Shown here: positions 62,337 to 64,000 of the stretch, one piece after another
Position numbering within the stretch: the stretch's first letter is position 1
Layout of the letters: every line of letters begins with the position of its first letter
Assembly: GCA_947258565.1 (NCBI GenBank)
Contig: CAMYJB010000013.1
Coordinates: forward strand, 116,071-180,070
Direction: 5' to 3'
DNA: 64,000 nt
From: an uncultured Woeseiaceae bacterium
GTDB lineage: Bacteria; Pseudomonadota; Gammaproteobacteria; Steroidobacterales; Woeseiaceae
Notes under the pieces: generated by a model
Database searches by the model: none
What the model saw: the letters and a program-made list of their open reading frames with translations, nothing else
What the model was told of the DNA's origin: nothing
Translations under genes and position numbers: made by a program

Positions 62337-64000
<1,664 letters not shown>

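Overview
The window looks like an ordinary, densely packed, GC-rich core-genome segment of a gammaproteobacterium (lineage inferred from gene content and order). Both ends cut through genes: the 3' part of kdsD at the left and the 5' part of rpoD at the right. From left to right the blocks are: Kdo/LPS export and the rpoN cluster (kdsD-kdsC-lptC-lptA-lptB-rpoN-hpf-ptsN-rapZ), mgtE, a patatin, a secreted Bcp, a MoxR/VWA pair, a penicillin-acylase-family Ntn hydrolase, a glycolytic cluster (pyk-pgk-gap-tkt) interrupted by an antisense Tat-type DUF839/PhoX gene, metK-ahcY, hemL, mpl, rnd/adk, a PPi-type phosphofructokinase with an H+-pyrophosphatase, a GGDEF/EAL protein, pcm-tolC, waaA-hldE, a split B12-dependent ribonucleotide reductase (nrdJa/nrdJb), hsp20, degQ, slt, cca, uppP, midA, folM/folK/folB, tsaD, and rpsU-yqeY-dnaG-rpoD. 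I saw no CRISPR array, prophage, transposase, rRNA or convincing tRNA, and no obvious novel multi-gene defence or biosynthetic system. The items most worth a second look are non-coding: convergent gene ends where both stop codons sit in one palindrome (CTAG twice, CTATAG once, and an mgtE/patatin hairpin closed by both stops); leader regions of hppA and nrdJ with mutually exclusive stems; an AT-rich island with roughly 12-bp-phased A/T tracts upstream of hsp20; sigma-E-like and sigma-32-like promoters for degQ and hsp20; and inverted repeats around the tsaD/rpsU and dnaG start regions. All identifications come from reading the sequence and recalled family motifs; no database search was run.
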